Shown: positions 38,203 through 48,350 of the stretch, piece by piece
How positions within the stretch are numbered: the stretch's first letter is position 1
Layout: each line of letters begins with the position of its first letter
DNA from: Ectothiorhodosinus mongolicus
GTDB taxonomy: Bacteria > Pseudomonadota > Gammaproteobacteria > Ectothiorhodospirales > Ectothiorhodospiraceae
Reading direction: 5' to 3'
DNA: 64,000 nucleotides
Assembly (NCBI RefSeq): GCF_022406875.1
Contig: NZ_CP023018.1
Coordinates: forward strand, 1,273,414-1,337,413
Notes under the pieces: generated by a model
What the model saw: the letters and a program-made list of their open reading frames with translations, nothing else
The model's database searches: none
Told to the model about the DNA's origin: nothing
Program-made: the position numbers and the translations under genes

Positions 38203-40115
38203 TAAAGCTTACCAGTTTGGTCGGATATTATCGAAGCAGGGCCGGTGGCACAAGTTTTTCCTTGAAGGCGTAGCTCGATGGCCTCTGCAATGGCATTGGC
38301 AGTCAGCCCAGCATCCTCTAGCAACTCCTCACGGCTACCTTGACCCTGGAAACGATCGGGCAAGCCCAGATGCAGCATGGATACCATGATTCCCTGTTGG
38401 TGCAGATATTCTGCAACCGCCGAACCAGCGCCGCCAGCTACCACATTATCTTCCACGGTGACCAACAAATTATGCTGCTCCGCGAGTTCTTGAATCAGTT
38501 GGGTATCCAGTGGCTTCACAAAGCGCATATTCACCACAGTCGCGTTGAGACGTTCACCTACTTCCAGTGAGATGGTCAGCGGAGCCCCAAAAGCCAATAT
38601 GGCAACCTCCTTACCGTTGCGACGCATTTCAGCTTTGCCTACTGGCAAAGGCAGCAGCCCGGATTCGGGTGCAACGCCAGGGCCTTTGCCACGCGGGTAG
38701 CGGACCGCGGCGGGCTGATCTAAAAGATAGCCGGTGGTGAGCATGCGTCGGCACTCGTTCTCATCGGCCGGGGTCATGATCACCATATTGGGCAGACAGC
38801 GCATAAAAGAAATATCAAAACTGCCGGCATGCGTGGGCCCATCTGGACCGACCACGCCAGCGCGATCAATGGCAAACAGCACGGGCAATTTCTGCAAGGC
38901 AATATCATGCACCAGTTGGTCATAGCCTCTTTGCAAGAAGGTCGAGTAGATGGCGACCACCGGTTTAACTCCGGTGCAGGCCAGGCCGCCCGCTAAAGTC
39001 AGGGCATGCTGTTCGGCAATACCGACGTCGTGATAGCGATCCGGGAAGCGTTCGGCATAGCTCACCAAGCCTGAGCCCTCACGCATCGCCGGCGTAATGG
39101 CCACCAAACGCTCATCGGCCATGGCTTGATCACACAACCATTGCCCAAATACTTCAGTGTATGTGGGGCTAGAAGGCTTTTTATTGGGTTTGCTGACTAA
39201 GCCTTGCTCGGGGTCGAAACTGCCCACCCCGTGGTAAGCACAAGGATCTTGTTCGGCGGGTTCATAACCAAAGCCTTTTTTGGTCACCACATGCAACAGC
39301 AGCGGGCCCTCAAGAGCATGCAGATTGCGCAATACTTTGACTAAGCCGGCGACATCATGGCCGTCGACTGGGCCGTAGTAGTTAAAGCCCAGTTCCTCAA
39401 ATAAGGTCCCAGGGACGATCATACCTTTGACATGTTCCTCGGCGCGGCGCATGAACTCGCGCATCGGCGGCATGCGATCTAAAACCTTTTTGCTGCCCTC
39501 GCGAACGCCTGAATAAAGTGGGCCTGTCAGCAGGCTGGCCAGATAGCGATTCATGGCACCTACATTGGGCGAGATCGACATGTTGTTGTCGTTGAGGATG
39601 ACCAGCAAATCCGCTTTTTCATCACCGGCATGATTCATCGCCTCAAAAGCCATCCCTGCAGTCATAGCGCCATCACCAATCACAGCAATCGCTTTGCGCT
39701 CCTGTCCCAGTTGCCGGGCGCCCAGCGCCATGCCCAATGCGGCACTGATTGATGTGCTGGAGTGGCCAACGCCAAAGGTGTCATAAGGGCTTTCATCGCG
39801 TTTCGGAAAGCCTGCGAGTCCATCCTTGATGCGGAGCTTATCCATGCCTCCGCGCCGCCCGGTGAGAATTTTGTGCGCATAGCTTTGATGGCCCACATCC
39901 CACACCAGAAAATCCTCTGGTGTGTTAAACACGTGATGTACGGCGATAGTGAGTTCAACGGTTCCCAAGTTTGCCGCGAGATGACCACCGGTGCGTGCTA
40001 CCGAAGCCAGCAAAAAGGCCCGTAACTCCTGTGACAGTTGCTTGAGCTCAGCAACCGATAAACTGCGGAGTTGTTCCGGGCTGGTAATGGTATCCAGCAG
40101 AGGATATGTGTCCAT
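38202..40115 (-). CDS. dxs: 1-deoxy-D-xylulose-5-phosphate synthase
   Basis: The 637-residue thiamine-diphosphate enzyme makes DXP, the first step of the MEP isoprenoid route. It has [19 protein letters not shown], the ThDP motif region [20 protein letters not shown] with [10 protein letters not shown], and [20 protein letters not shown] in the pyrimidine domain. I choose ATG 40115 ([10 protein letters not shown]); in-frame starts at 40127 and 40178 are possible. It follows ispA closely as in E. coli. Confidence 0.96.
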   Translation of the reverse strand: MDTYPLLDTITSPEQLRSLSVAELKQLSQELRAFLLASVARTGGHLAANLGTVELTIAVHHVFNTPEDFLVWDVGHQSYAHKILTGRRGGMDKLRIKDGLAGFPKRDESPYDTFGVGHSSTSISAALGMALGARQLGQERKAIAVIGDGAMTAGMAFEAMNHAGDEKADLLVILNDNNMSISPNVGAMNRYLASLLTGPLYSGVREGSKKVLDRMPPMREFMRRAEEHVKGMIVPGTLFEELGFNYYGPVDGHDVAGLVKVLRNLHALEGPLLLHVVTKKGFGYEPAEQDPCAYHGVGSFDPEQGLVSKPNKKPSSPTYTEVFGQWLCDQAMADERLVAITPAMREGSGLVSYAERFPDRYHDVGIAEQHALTLAGGLACTGVKPVVAIYSTFLQRGYDQLVHDIALQKLPVLFAIDRAGVVGPDGPTHAGSFDISFMRCLPNMVIMTPADENECRRMLTTGYLLDQPAAVRYPRGKGPGVAPESGLLPLPVGKAEMRRNGKEVAILAFGAPLTISLEVGERLNATVVNMRFVKPLDTQLIQELAEQHNLLVTVEDNVVAGGAGSAVAEYLHQQGIMVSMLHLGLPDRFQGQGSREELLEDAGLTANAIAEAIELRLQGKTCATGPASIISDQTGKL

Positions 40116-40192
40116 GGAGCTCAACATCAGGCAATCACGAAAACTTTCATTATCCCTTTCGCCCCATCTGACGCGCAAGCAACTTCACTTTC

Positions 40193-41077
40193 TTAATGGA
40201 TACGTTCGATGATGTAACGGGCGATGTAGCGCAGCAATTCGGCTTTTTCACCAAAGCGCTCAATACTGCTTAACGCTTGGTTCACTAGCTCTAATGCCTC
40301 CTTTTTCGAGGCTTCCAAGCCCATTAGGGCCGGATAAGTTGCTTTACCCAGAGCCTGATCAGCTCCTTGGGTTTTGCCAAGCGTGTGCGTGTCGCCTATC
40401 ACATCCAGCACATCATCTTGAATTTGAAATGCCAGGCCAATGCACTTGGCATAGTGATCCAGCTTGGCAGTGTCATCCTCATTTGCTGAGGGCGCACCCA
40501 AGGTTGCCAGCATCACAGCGGCACGAATCAAAGCCCCTGTTTTGTGAACATGCATATCTTCGAGTTCGGCGATACTCACCGTCTTGCCCGCCGAGGCAAG
40601 GTCAATAGCCTGGCCGCCCACCATGCCCCTTGATCCAGATGCCATGGCCAGATGTTGAATCATCGCTAAGCGCGGTTCAGCGGCCGCAAGCATGGAACGA
40701 TCCTGCGCCAGAATTTGAAAAGCCAAGGCCTGTAGTGCATCACCTACCAAAATTGCCGTTGCCTCATCAAAGGCCTTATGACAGGTAGGTTTGCCGCGGC
40801 GCAAATCATCATCATCCATAGCTGGCAGGTCATCATGAACCAGCGAATAAACATGGATGAGTTCCATGGCGCAGGCCGGGCCATCCAGTTGCTCCAAGGG
40901 AACTCCCAATGCCATTCCCGTGCCATAAGTCAGTATGGGGCGTATCCGCTTGCCACCATTGAGAACGCTGTAGCGCATAGCCTCATGCAACATCTGCGGA
41001 TGAATGCTGGCGGCTGGCAACCAATCTTGAAGGCGCGCCTCGACGCGCTGCTGCAATTCGCTGATCAGGGGTTTCAT
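40193..41077 (-). CDS. ispA: Farnesyl diphosphate synthase
   Basis: The 294-residue prenyl transferase condenses IPP with DMAPP and [17 protein letters not shown], the first aspartate-rich motif [20 protein letters not shown] with the extra residues of the short-chain class, and the second motif FQIQDDVLD are present. It supplies the chain-elongation substrate that MenA ultimately uses. The ATG overlaps the xseB stop (ATGA). Confidence 0.96.
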   Translation of the reverse strand: MKPLISELQQRVEARLQDWLPAASIHPQMLHEAMRYSVLNGGKRIRPILTYGTGMALGVPLEQLDGPACAMELIHVYSLVHDDLPAMDDDDLRRGKPTCHKAFDEATAILVGDALQALAFQILAQDRSMLAAAEPRLAMIQHLAMASGSRGMVGGQAIDLASAGKTVSIAELEDMHVHKTGALIRAAVMLATLGAPSANEDDTAKLDHYAKCIGLAFQIQDDVLDVIGDTHTLGKTQGADQALGKATYPALMGLEASKKEALELVNQALSSIERFGEKAELLRYIARYIIERIH

Positions 41078-41337
41078 TCCCCATCTCCGGCACCATCGAA
41101 ACCCTCATTGGGCGATGCGACGGAAGTCTCTTCGCCGTTAGCACTGAGCTGGCGAACCTTCTGCTCTGCACTCATCAAGACCTGCTGACATTGTCGGGTC
41201 AGAGCGATGCCCCGCTCAAACTCGCCCAGCGCATCTTCCAAGCTGAGTTTGCCGGATTCCATGCGCGTCACCAAAGATTCCAATTCAGTCATGGCCTTTT
41301 CAAAATCAGCCAAACTGAGATGTGTTTCCTGACTCAT
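41074..41337 (-). CDS. xseB: Exodeoxyribonuclease VII small subunit
   Basis: This 87-residue protein matches the family (about 80) with the segment [20 protein letters not shown] followed by [20 protein letters not shown]. It binds XseA to form the single-strand exonuclease ExoVII. The xseB-ispA-dxs order is the E. coli one. AAGGA lies about 12 bases upstream of the ATG. Confidence 0.96.
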   Translation of the reverse strand: MSQETHLSLADFEKAMTELESLVTRMESGKLSLEDALGEFERGIALTRQCQQVLMSAEQKVRQLSANGEETSVASPNEGFDGAGDGE

Positions 41338-41399
41338 TACCGTATTGTCCTTAAGGTTGTTGCGCCTACGTTAGCCCAAAGCCTCTGCGGCGAAAAGTC

Positions 41400-42758
41400 T
41401 CAGATGGCATCCAAGACTTCAGAAAGTCTTCGCGCAGCAATGATTTCCATACCGCGAATGGCTTTACGCGGCTGATTGCCAGCGGGCACGATAGCTCGGG
41501 AGAACCCATGTTTGGCGGCCTCCCTGAGACGCTCTTCGCCATTGGGCACAGGCCGAATTTCTCCCGCCAGCCCGATCTCGCCAAAACTCACCAGCTCATG
41601 AGGCAGGGCGCGATCGCGAAAGCTAGACAAAGCCGCCAACAGCATAGGGAGGTCTGCTGCCGTCTCACTGACGCGCACCCCACCGACCACATTAACAAAC
41701 ACATCTTGATCGAACAGCCCAATGCCGCCATGCCGATGCAGCACAGCCAACAACATATTCAGGCGATTTTGTTCAAGACCCACCGTGACTCGACGTGGCT
41801 GCGATGCATGCGATTCAGCCACCAACGCCTGCACTTCCACCAGCAAGGGCCGAGTGCCTTCCCGCGTCACCATAATGATGCTGCCGGGCACCGGCTTTTC
41901 GTGCCGAGAGAGAAAAATCGCCGATGGGTTGGTCACCGGCTTGAGGCCCGTGTCTAGCATGACGAAGACGCCCAACTCATTGACCGCTCCGAACCGATTT
42001 TTAACGGCGCGCAGCAATCGATAACGGCCGCCCGGATCACCCTCAAAATACAGTACGGTATCGACCATGTGCTCCAGCACCCTAGGTCCGGCGATTTGAC
42101 CCTCTTTGGTGACATGACCTACCAAAAACAAAGCAGTGCCCGTTTGCTTGGCATATCGCACCAGCATGGCGGCACTTTCGCGCACCTGCGAGACAGAGCC
42201 GGGCGCGGATTGCAGAGCTTCTGAATATAGGGTTTGAATCGAATCCACCACCATCACCTGGGGTGCTTCTTGGCGCGCATGCTCGATCATGCGCTCGACG
42301 CAGGTCTCAGTCAGCAGGCGCAGATCCGCGCACGCCAGTTCTAGGCGGCGCCCCCGCAGTGAGACCTGTTCAGGGGACTCCTCGCCAGTCACATACAGGC
42401 TTTTGGCATTCTCTAGCGTGGCTAAAACCTGAAGCAGCAATGTGGATTTGCCAATGCCCGGGTCGCCGCCAATGAGCACCACCGATCCTTGCACCAAACC
42501 GCCTCCCAAAGCCCGATCCAGCTCGGACAGACCGGTGGGTATGCGTTTCTCGGCATCGGCGCTGATGTCTCCCAAGCGGCGCACCTCCACTGCAGCACCG
42601 GCGTAGCCAGCAAAGCGGCCGGGGCGAGAGTCGGTTTGTGTGTCAATAATGGCTTCGCGAATACTGTTCCAAGCACCGCATTCGCCGCATTGGCCCGCCC
42701 ATTTGGCGCTGATGGCGCCACATTCACTGCACTGATATTGGTTTTTAATTTTCGCCAT
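41400..42758 (-). CDS. radA: DNA repair protein RadA
   Basis: The 452-residue recombination helicase has a four-Cys zinc finger (Cys10, 13, 24, 27: YQCSECGAISAKWAGQCGEC), a RecA-like core with Walker A GGDPGIGKSTLLLQ, the KNRFG motif (LRAVKNRFGAVNELGVF) and a C-terminal Lon-like domain. It promotes branch migration in homologous recombination. It lies 9 bases after the CorC-like gene. Confidence 0.96.
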   Translation of the reverse strand: MAKIKNQYQCSECGAISAKWAGQCGECGAWNSIREAIIDTQTDSRPGRFAGYAGAAVEVRRLGDISADAEKRIPTGLSELDRALGGGLVQGSVVLIGGDPGIGKSTLLLQVLATLENAKSLYVTGEESPEQVSLRGRRLELACADLRLLTETCVERMIEHARQEAPQVMVVDSIQTLYSEALQSAPGSVSQVRESAAMLVRYAKQTGTALFLVGHVTKEGQIAGPRVLEHMVDTVLYFEGDPGGRYRLLRAVKNRFGAVNELGVFVMLDTGLKPVTNPSAIFLSRHEKPVPGSIIMVTREGTRPLLVEVQALVAESHASQPRRVTVGLEQNRLNMLLAVLHRHGGIGLFDQDVFVNVVGGVRVSETAADLPMLLAALSSFRDRALPHELVSFGEIGLAGEIRPVPNGEERLREAAKHGFSRAIVPAGNQPRKAIRGMEIIAARRLSEVLDAI

Positions 42759-42767
42759 ACGTTATCT

Positions 42768-44063
42768 TTATTGATCCGCTTCAGAGGGGTCCGGTGGCAC
42801 GGCTGGGCTGAGGCGCGGATCGATACGAACAGTTTTAATGGCATTGTTTTTAACATGCAGAATTTCGATGGGGTAATTCTCGATCAATACACTGGTATGG
42901 GCATCGGGGATGGTTTCCAGGTGTTCCAGTATGAGTCCGTTCAGCGTGCGCGGGCCCTCTAGGGAAAAGTTCGAGCCCAACAGGCGATTCAGGTCACGCA
43001 GGCTGATGCCGGCATCGATGAGATAGCTGCCATCCGCCTGAGGCAGGATTTCGGGATTCACGGCCGCTGGATCGGTGGTGAATTCACCAACGACTTCCTC
43101 CAACAAGTCCTCTAGCGTCACTAAGCCCTCGATATCCCCGTATTCATCCACGACCAGGCCGATGCGGCGACGCTCTCTCTGAAAGTTCAGCAACTGACGA
43201 TTGAGATTGGTGCCTTGGGGAATGAAATAGGGGTCACGCAAATTGGCGCGTAAGTGCTCAGCACTGAACTCTCCCTGATAGACCATGGGCAGTACCCGAC
43301 GCAGGTGAATAAAGCCCAGCATGTTGTCTACGCCGCCAGCAAAAACTGGCAAGCGCGTATATTGGCTGTGAATGATGAGGTCTTCGATCTCGTCCCAATC
43401 ATCTTCCAGATCGATGCCGACAATTTCGTTGCGCGGCACCATGATGTCCTCCACTGTGGCCTTTTCTAAATCGAGCAAATTCACCAGCATGCGCTGATGC
43501 CGCGCGGGAATCAGTCCGGCCGCCTCGTTGACGGCTACTCGTAATTCCTCACTCGAGAGTGCATGTTGAGCCCGCAGTTGTGGCCCCACGCCAAGCAGGC
43601 GCAAAACCCCATTGGCCAGCAGATTTACCAGCCACACCAGCGGATAAATCAGTCGCAGCAGGGGGCTATATACATAAGAAGCTGGATAAGCAACGCGATC
43701 AGAATGCAGCGCCGCCAGAGTTTTCGGCGCCACTTCGGCGAATACCAAAATAGTGAGAGTCAAAAGGCCAGTGGCAATGGCGATACCGATGTCGCCATAC
43801 AGTCGATAGCCCAGATAGGTCGCCAACTGAGTGATGAGAATATTGACGAAGTTGTTACCCAGCAGAATCAGGCCAATGAGGCGGTCAGGTTGTTCCAGAA
43901 GCTTCTGCGCGCGTCGAGCCCCGCCATGACCCGCTTGAGCCATATGTCGCATGCGATAGCGGTTGAGTGCCATGAGCGCGGTTTCTGATCCGGAGAAGAA
44001 AGCGGAGCAGAAAAGCAGGGCGATCAGCACAATCGCCAGTGCACTTAAGGGTATGTTTTCCAC
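42768..44063 (-). CDS. CNNM/CorC-type membrane protein with CBS domains (YfjD-like)
   Basis: The 431-residue protein has an N-terminal DUF21 membrane domain of about four segments (LLFCSAFFSGSETALMALNR is the family start), two CBS domains near residues 215-335 (IMVPRNEIVGIDLEDD, VVDEYGDIEGLVTLEDLLEE), and a C-terminal CorC_HlyC domain. Homologues are linked to magnesium export or homeostasis; E. coli YfjD occupies the same position beside ypjD and ffh. The start is GTG. Confidence 0.9.
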   Translation of the reverse strand: MENIPLSALAIVLIALLFCSAFFSGSETALMALNRYRMRHMAQAGHGGARRAQKLLEQPDRLIGLILLGNNFVNILITQLATYLGYRLYGDIGIAIATGLLTLTILVFAEVAPKTLAALHSDRVAYPASYVYSPLLRLIYPLVWLVNLLANGVLRLLGVGPQLRAQHALSSEELRVAVNEAAGLIPARHQRMLVNLLDLEKATVEDIMVPRNEIVGIDLEDDWDEIEDLIIHSQYTRLPVFAGGVDNMLGFIHLRRVLPMVYQGEFSAEHLRANLRDPYFIPQGTNLNRQLLNFQRERRRIGLVVDEYGDIEGLVTLEDLLEEVVGEFTTDPAAVNPEILPQADGSYLIDAGISLRDLNRLLGSNFSLEGPRTLNGLILEHLETIPDAHTSVLIENYPIEILHVKNNAIKTVRIDPRLSPAVPPDPSEADQ

Positions 44064-44070
44064 GTTCGGA

Positions 44071-44886
44071 TCAGACGCCGAGTAAGCGCGCCAGGATCAT
44101 GCGGCTACCGATATAAGCGATAAATAGCCAAACAAATCCGGCCAATGTCCAATGCGCCGCCTTGCGACCGCGCCAGCCAAATTGAAAACGACCAAACAGC
44201 AAAACTGCAAACATGACCCAGGCAATCAGCGCGAACACGACCTTTTGCAGCAGGTGCTGGGCAAAAATATCCTCCAGCACAAATAGGCCGGTGGCCAGCG
44301 CCGCGGTGAGAAAAATAAACCCCCATCCGATGATGTGAAACAGCAGTGTATCCATCAATGATAAAGGCGGTAGGGCACGAATCAGCCCGCCGGGGCGATG
44401 GTTTTGCAGCATATGGGTTTGAATGGCCAACACGGCAGCTTGAATCGCGGCAATGGTGAATAAGCTAAAGGCAATGAGTGCCAACAGCGTATGAGCACGC
44501 AGTGAAGGGTCCATGGGGGTAGCCGGGCCTACGCCGGAAAGCGCCATGTCTAAGGCCACAGTGACACCGGCAAAAGGCAGCAAGACAATGCCTAAAACGT
44601 GAATCGGATGCCGGAACGACCAGGCAAAAAGAAATGCCGCGATAACCCAAGCGGTCAGCGAGACCACCGTGAATACTCCGAGGCTATCGGCATTTTCCCC
44701 GAATAAAAACGCATACAGCACAAAGGCATGCAGCACGATGGCCGCGCCCCACAAGGTAAATAGGCGAGGCAGACCACGACTGCCAGGGGGTTCTCCTGCG
44801 GCCGTGAGTTTCAGGCGCTGCATCAACAGCGCGCCGCCGACGAAATAGAGTACGGTGGTAATGAGGGCAATTAGGGCGACAAGCAT
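44071..44886 (-). CDS. Cytochrome c assembly-family membrane protein (YpjD-like)
   Basis: The 271-residue protein has about eight membrane segments, starting VALIALITTVLYFVGGALLM, and belongs to the CcsA/CcmC-like assembly family, with the conserved region VHVLGIVLLPFAGVTVALDM-like near residue 95 and HTLLALIAFSLFTIAAIQAA. Like E. coli YpjD, it sits divergent from ffh and upstream of a CorC-like gene, suggesting a role in the same ion pathway rather than cytochrome maturation. No tryptophan-rich haem-handling motif was found. Confidence 0.85.
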   Translation of the reverse strand: MLVALIALITTVLYFVGGALLMQRLKLTAAGEPPGSRGLPRLFTLWGAAIVLHAFVLYAFLFGENADSLGVFTVVSLTAWVIAAFLFAWSFRHPIHVLGIVLLPFAGVTVALDMALSGVGPATPMDPSLRAHTLLALIAFSLFTIAAIQAAVLAIQTHMLQNHRPGGLIRALPPLSLMDTLLFHIIGWGFIFLTAALATGLFVLEDIFAQHLLQKVVFALIAWVMFAVLLFGRFQFGWRGRKAAHWTLAGFVWLFIAYIGSRMILARLLGV

Positions 44887-44929
44887 GCGTCTTCCGGGAC
44901 TCAGATTGACACCCGAATGATTGCACAGA

Positions 44930-44970
44930 TCACCGCAGCGGTGAAGTAATGCGAAGTTTCGCGCTACAAT
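44930..44970 (+). promoter_or_regulatory. Dyad symmetries and -10 element before ffh
   Basis: In the 92-base gap between ypjD and ffh lie TCACCGC-A-GCGGTGA (44930-44944, perfect 7-bp arms) and GCGAA-GT-TTCGC (44951-44962), followed by TACAAT at 44965-44970, a 5/6 match to -10. A start near 44977 would leave almost no leader before the ffh ATG at 44979. No good -35 is seen. The dyads could be operators; prediction only. Confidence 0.35.
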
Positions 44971-44978
44971 ACCTAGCC

Positions 44979-46340
44979 ATGTTCAGCACACTTTCAGATC
45001 GCCTTCAGGGCACCATTAAGCGGCTGCGTGGCCAAGCGCGCCTGACTGAGGAAAATATTCAGGAGACCGTGCGCGAGGTGCGTAAGGCCCTGTTAGAAGC
45101 CGATGTCGCTTTGCCTGTGGTGCGGGAGTTTATCAATCGTGTGCGCGAGCGGGCCATTGGCAGTGAGGTCTTGACCAGCCTGACGCCAGGTCAGGCGTTG
45201 GTGAAAGTGGTTCACGATGAATTGACTGAGGTGATGGGCAAAGCCAATGACGCTCTAGACCTCAGTGCACAGCCGCCAGCGGTTATTTTGATGGCGGGTT
45301 TGCAAGGCGCGGGTAAGACCACATCCGCGGCCAAGCTGGCGCGGCGCCTAAGAGAAAAAGACGATAAAAAAGTCATGCTGGTGAGCTGTGACGTCTACCG
45401 TCCAGCTGCGATTCGCCAGCTTGAAACCTTGGCTCATGAAGTGGGTGTTGGCTTCATCGATAGTGCTGCTGGCCAGAATCCACGCGATATTGCCCGCCAG
45501 GCGCTGGATCAGGCACGCAAACAATTTCAGGATGTTTTGATTGTTGACACCGCCGGTCGGCTGGCGATCGATGCCGAAATGATGACGGAAATTGCAGATT
45601 TGCACGCTCTGCTACAGCCGGTAGAAACCCTATTTGTGGTGGACAGTATGACTGGCCAAGATGCGGCCAATACCGCCAAGGCATTTAATGAAGCACTGCC
45701 ACTGACTGGAGTGATTCTCACTAAGGCCGATGGTGACGCCCGAGGCGGTGCAGCGCTCTCCGTGCGACACATCACGGGGAAACCCATTAAATTTATGGGT
45801 ATAGGCGAGAAGACCGCCGCGCTCGAGCCATTCCACCCCGAGCGTCTGGCCTCGCGCATTTTGGGTATGGGGGATGTTTTAAGCTTGGTGGAGCAAGCCT
45901 CGACCCAGGTCGATCAGAGCAAGGCCGAAAAGCTCGCCCGCAAACTCAAAAAAGGCAAAGGTTTTGATTTAAACGACTTGCGCGAGCAGCTGGGACAGAT
46001 GTCAAAAATGGGTGGTATGGCGAGCTTGATAGAAAAACTGCCTGGAGCAGGCCAGCTGCCTGATGCCGTCAAAAACAAATCCCATGACAAAGATCTGGGC
46101 CGCATGCTCGCGATTATCGACTCCATGACCCCAGTTGAGCGGCGTCAGCCGGACATGATTAAAGGGTCGCGCAAGCGACGTATCGCGCTGGGTTCTGGGA
46201 CTCAGGTGCAGGACGTGAATCGGCTGCTCAAACAACACCAACAAATGAGCCGCATGATGAAACAGTTTTCTAAGGGCGGGATGAGCAAGATGATGCGTTC
46301 ACTCAAAGGCAAGATGCCGGGTGGGCGGATGCCCTTTTAA
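44979..46340 (+). CDS. ffh: Signal recognition particle protein Ffh
   Basis: The 453-residue GTPase equals E. coli Ffh and targets membrane proteins to FtsY and SecYEG. The N domain starts [20 protein letters not shown]; the G domain has [20 protein letters not shown] and [14 protein letters not shown]; the M domain is methionine rich at the end ([20 protein letters not shown]). ATG 44979 fits the family; the upstream TTG-type extension is not homologous. No Shine-Dalgarno sequence precedes it. Confidence 0.97.
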   Translation: MFSTLSDRLQGTIKRLRGQARLTEENIQETVREVRKALLEADVALPVVREFINRVRERAIGSEVLTSLTPGQALVKVVHDELTEVMGKANDALDLSAQPPAVILMAGLQGAGKTTSAAKLARRLREKDDKKVMLVSCDVYRPAAIRQLETLAHEVGVGFIDSAAGQNPRDIARQALDQARKQFQDVLIVDTAGRLAIDAEMMTEIADLHALLQPVETLFVVDSMTGQDAANTAKAFNEALPLTGVILTKADGDARGGAALSVRHITGKPIKFMGIGEKTAALEPFHPERLASRILGMGDVLSLVEQASTQVDQSKAEKLARKLKKGKGFDLNDLREQLGQMSKMGGMASLIEKLPGAGQLPDAVKNKSHDKDLGRMLAIIDSMTPVERRQPDMIKGSRKRRIALGSGTQVQDVNRLLKQHQQMSRMMKQFSKGGMSKMMRSLKGKMPGGRMPF

Positions 46341-46343
46341 TGC

Positions 46344-46371
46344 TTGTTCCGCGCTATTTGGCGTGTATAAT
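46344..46371 (+). promoter_or_regulatory. Sigma-70 promoter for the rpsP-rimM-trmD-rplS operon
   Basis: TTGTTC at 46344-46349 and a perfect TATAAT at 46366-46371, spaced 16 bases, lie in the 91-base gap between ffh and rpsP. The GC-rich GCGCGG directly downstream looks like the discriminator of growth-rate-controlled ribosomal promoters. Predicted start near 46378. Confidence 0.75.
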
Positions 46372-46431
46372 GCGCGGTTTACTTTGGGATTGATCCCCCA
46401 ACCTCATCCGAAAAGTTTAGCGGAACAGAAT

Positions 46432-46692
46432 ATGGTAACGATTCGACTGGCACGCGGCGGCGCCAAAAAGGCACCCTTTTACAAGATTGTGGTGACGGAC
46501 TCTCGCCGTCGTCGGGATAGCGGATATATTGAACGCTTGGGCTACTTCAACCCCGTGGCTCGCGGCCAAGAAGTGCGCCTGCACATGAATGCAGAGCGCA
46601 TCGATCACTGGTTGTCACAGGGTGCCAAGGCTTCTGAGCGTGTGGCCACGCTGCTCAAGGAGTTTCGCAAGCAGAACACCCAGGTTGCCTGA
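46432..46692 (+). CDS. rpsP: 30S ribosomal protein S16
   Basis: The 86-residue protein (E. coli 82) starts [20 protein letters not shown] and has [20 protein letters not shown], the S16 signature. S16 is an assembly protein of the small-subunit body. ATG 46432 fits the family and follows GGAA; upstream residues in the frame lie in the ffh tail and promoter. Confidence 0.97.
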   Translation: MVTIRLARGGAKKAPFYKIVVTDSRRRRDSGYIERLGYFNPVARGQEVRLHMNAERIDHWLSQGAKASERVATLLKEFRKQNTQVA

Positions 46693-46702
46693 GCGCGGCT
46701 AA

Positions 46703-46718
46703 CACCACCATGGTGGTG
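46703..46718 (+). promoter_or_regulatory. Palindrome enclosing the rimM start codon
   Basis: CACCACCATGGTGGTG is a perfect 16-base palindrome centred on the rimM ATG (46710-46712). In RNA it would give a 6-bp stem with CAUG in the loop, and no ribosome site lies upstream. This should hold down rimM translation relative to rpsP, as is known in E. coli where RimM and TrmD are made far less than S16 and L19 by translational control. Confidence 0.6.
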
Positions 46719-47213
46719 CATGACGCAGTGATTCTGGGCCGCATTGTCGGTGTCTATGGGATCAAAGGCTGGGTCAAGGTGTTTTCCGAGACGCAGCCAC
46801 GCGAGGGAATACTGAATTATCAGCCCCTGTACATTGCGGACGGCGACAGCTGGCAGCCGCTAGCAGTCGAGACGGGAAGGCTTAGCGGTAAAAGCATTAT
46901 CCTAAAATGCCAAGGCGTTGATGATCGTGACGCGGCCCAAGGGTTGGTGGGGCGGGCGCTGGCGATTGATGCGGACCAGTTACCCCAGTTGGATCCGGGT
47001 GAATACTACTGGTCACAGTTGTTGGGTTTAGAGGTGGTGAATCTCCAGGGCGAGCCTCTGGGTAGAGTCGATCATCTTCTAGAGACCGGCGCCAATGATG
47101 TGTTGGTGCTGGAGGGTGAGCGTCAGAGATTGGTGCCCTACGTGCCGCAGGTCGTTAAGCAGGTGGACTTGGTGCAAGGGCGGATGACAGTGGACTGGGG
47201 TGCTGACTTTTGA
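46710..47213 (+). CDS. rimM: Ribosome maturation factor RimM
   Basis: The 167-residue protein has the RimM N-terminal beta-barrel ([20 protein letters not shown]) and the PRC-barrel domain ([20 protein letters not shown]). It binds S19 and helps 30S head assembly. No Shine-Dalgarno is present; GTG codons directly follow the ATG. Its stop overlaps the trmD start as TTGA. Confidence 0.96.
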   Translation: MVVHDAVILGRIVGVYGIKGWVKVFSETQPREGILNYQPLYIADGDSWQPLAVETGRLSGKSIILKCQGVDDRDAAQGLVGRALAIDADQLPQLDPGEYYWSQLLGLEVVNLQGEPLGRVDHLLETGANDVLVLEGERQRLVPYVPQVVKQVDLVQGRMTVDWGADF

Positions 47214-47968
47214 GTGCACTAAGGTTTGATGTCGTAACAATTTTTCCACAGTGGGTTGAGAGTCTCACCCACTGGGGCGTAACCGGAAGGGCAGTAGAGC
47301 AGGGTCTGATAGAAGTCGGTTGTTGGGATCCGCGAGATTACACTCAGGACCGCCACCGGACCATTGATGACCGGCCCTACGGCGGCGGTCCTGGGATGGT
47401 GATGAAGCTGGAACCTTTGCGTTGTGCCATAAAGGCGGCGCGGCAGGCAGACAGCAGACCCGCCAAGGTGCTGTGTCTCAGTCCGCAGGGGCGAGTGCTA
47501 GACCAGGGCGCCGTACGTCAGATGGCCTCAGCCTCGCGGCTGATTCTGTTGGCGGGGCGCTATGAAGGTATTGACGAGCGCCTCATCGAATCGGAAGTCG
47601 ATGAGGAGTGGTCGCTAGGAGATTATGTGCTGTCGGGTGGTGAACTCGCTGCCATGGTTCTCATTGATGCCTGTGCCAGGCTGGTTCCCGGTGTTTTAGG
47701 GGATGCCGAGTCTGCACAGCAGGACTCGTTTAGTGATGGTCTGTTGGATTGCCCTCACTACACGCGGCCAGAAAGTATTGATGGTGTGGCAGTGCCGCCG
47801 GTTCTATTAGGCGGAGATCATGCTAGAATCGCGCGCTGGCGGCGCAAGCAGTCCCTAGGTCGAACCTGGGAACGGCGTCCGGAGTTGTTGAAGGAAGAGA
47901 ATTTAAGTGAGGCAGACCAAGGTCTGTTAGAAGAGTATCAGCGCGAAAAGTCTGGGAATCAGGGCTGA
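47210..47968 (+). CDS. trmD: tRNA (guanine-37-N1) methyltransferase
   Basis: The 252-residue SPOUT enzyme methylates G37 of tRNAs reading CNN codons, preventing frameshifts. [40 protein letters not shown] and the knot segments [20 protein letters not shown] and [18 protein letters not shown] are diagnostic. The start must be TTG at 47210, overlapping the rimM stop; no other in-frame start precedes the conserved FP motif. It comes third in the operon as in E. coli. Confidence 0.96.
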   Translation: MSALRFDVVTIFPQWVESLTHWGVTGRAVEQGLIEVGCWDPRDYTQDRHRTIDDRPYGGGPGMVMKLEPLRCAIKAARQADSRPAKVLCLSPQGRVLDQGAVRQMASASRLILLAGRYEGIDERLIESEVDEEWSLGDYVLSGGELAAMVLIDACARLVPGVLGDAESAQQDSFSDGLLDCPHYTRPESIDGVAVPPVLLGGDHARIARWRRKQSLGRTWERRPELLKEENLSEADQGLLEEYQREKSGNQG

Positions 47969-48002
47969 AGCGCAAAACGAAGTCGCAAAAGAGGTTTGAA
48001 AC

Positions 48003-48347
48003 ATGAGCACGATTATTCAGCAACTCGACGCCGAGCAAATGGGTCGCCAAGTGCCGGAGTTCACCCCGGGTGATACGGTCGTGGTGCAGGTTAAAGTGAA
48101 AGAAGGCGATCGCGAGCGTTTGCAGTCTTTCGAAGGCGTCGTCATTGCCAAGCGCAACCGCGGTATTAACTCCGCTTTCACGGTTCGCAAGATCTCCCAT
48201 GGGGAGGGAGTGGAGCGCGTCTTCCAAACCTACAGCCCCAGCATTGCCGATATTCAGGTCAAGCGCAAAGGTAAGGTTCGCCGAGCCAAGCTCTACTATC
48301 TGCGTGGTCGCAGTGGTAAGGCAGCGCGAATTAAGGAAGACATCTAA
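48003..48347 (+). CDS. rplS: 50S ribosomal protein L19
   Basis: The 114-residue protein (E. coli 115) bridges the two subunits. It has [20 protein letters not shown] at the start, [20 protein letters not shown] and [19 protein letters not shown] at the end. AGAGG lies 8 bases before the ATG. It closes the conserved rpsP-rimM-trmD-rplS set; the next gene starts 3 bases later. Confidence 0.98.
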   Translation: MSTIIQQLDAEQMGRQVPEFTPGDTVVVQVKVKEGDRERLQSFEGVVIAKRNRGINSAFTVRKISHGEGVERVFQTYSPSIADIQVKRKGKVRRAKLYYLRGRSGKAARIKEDI

Positions 48348-48350
48348 GAC

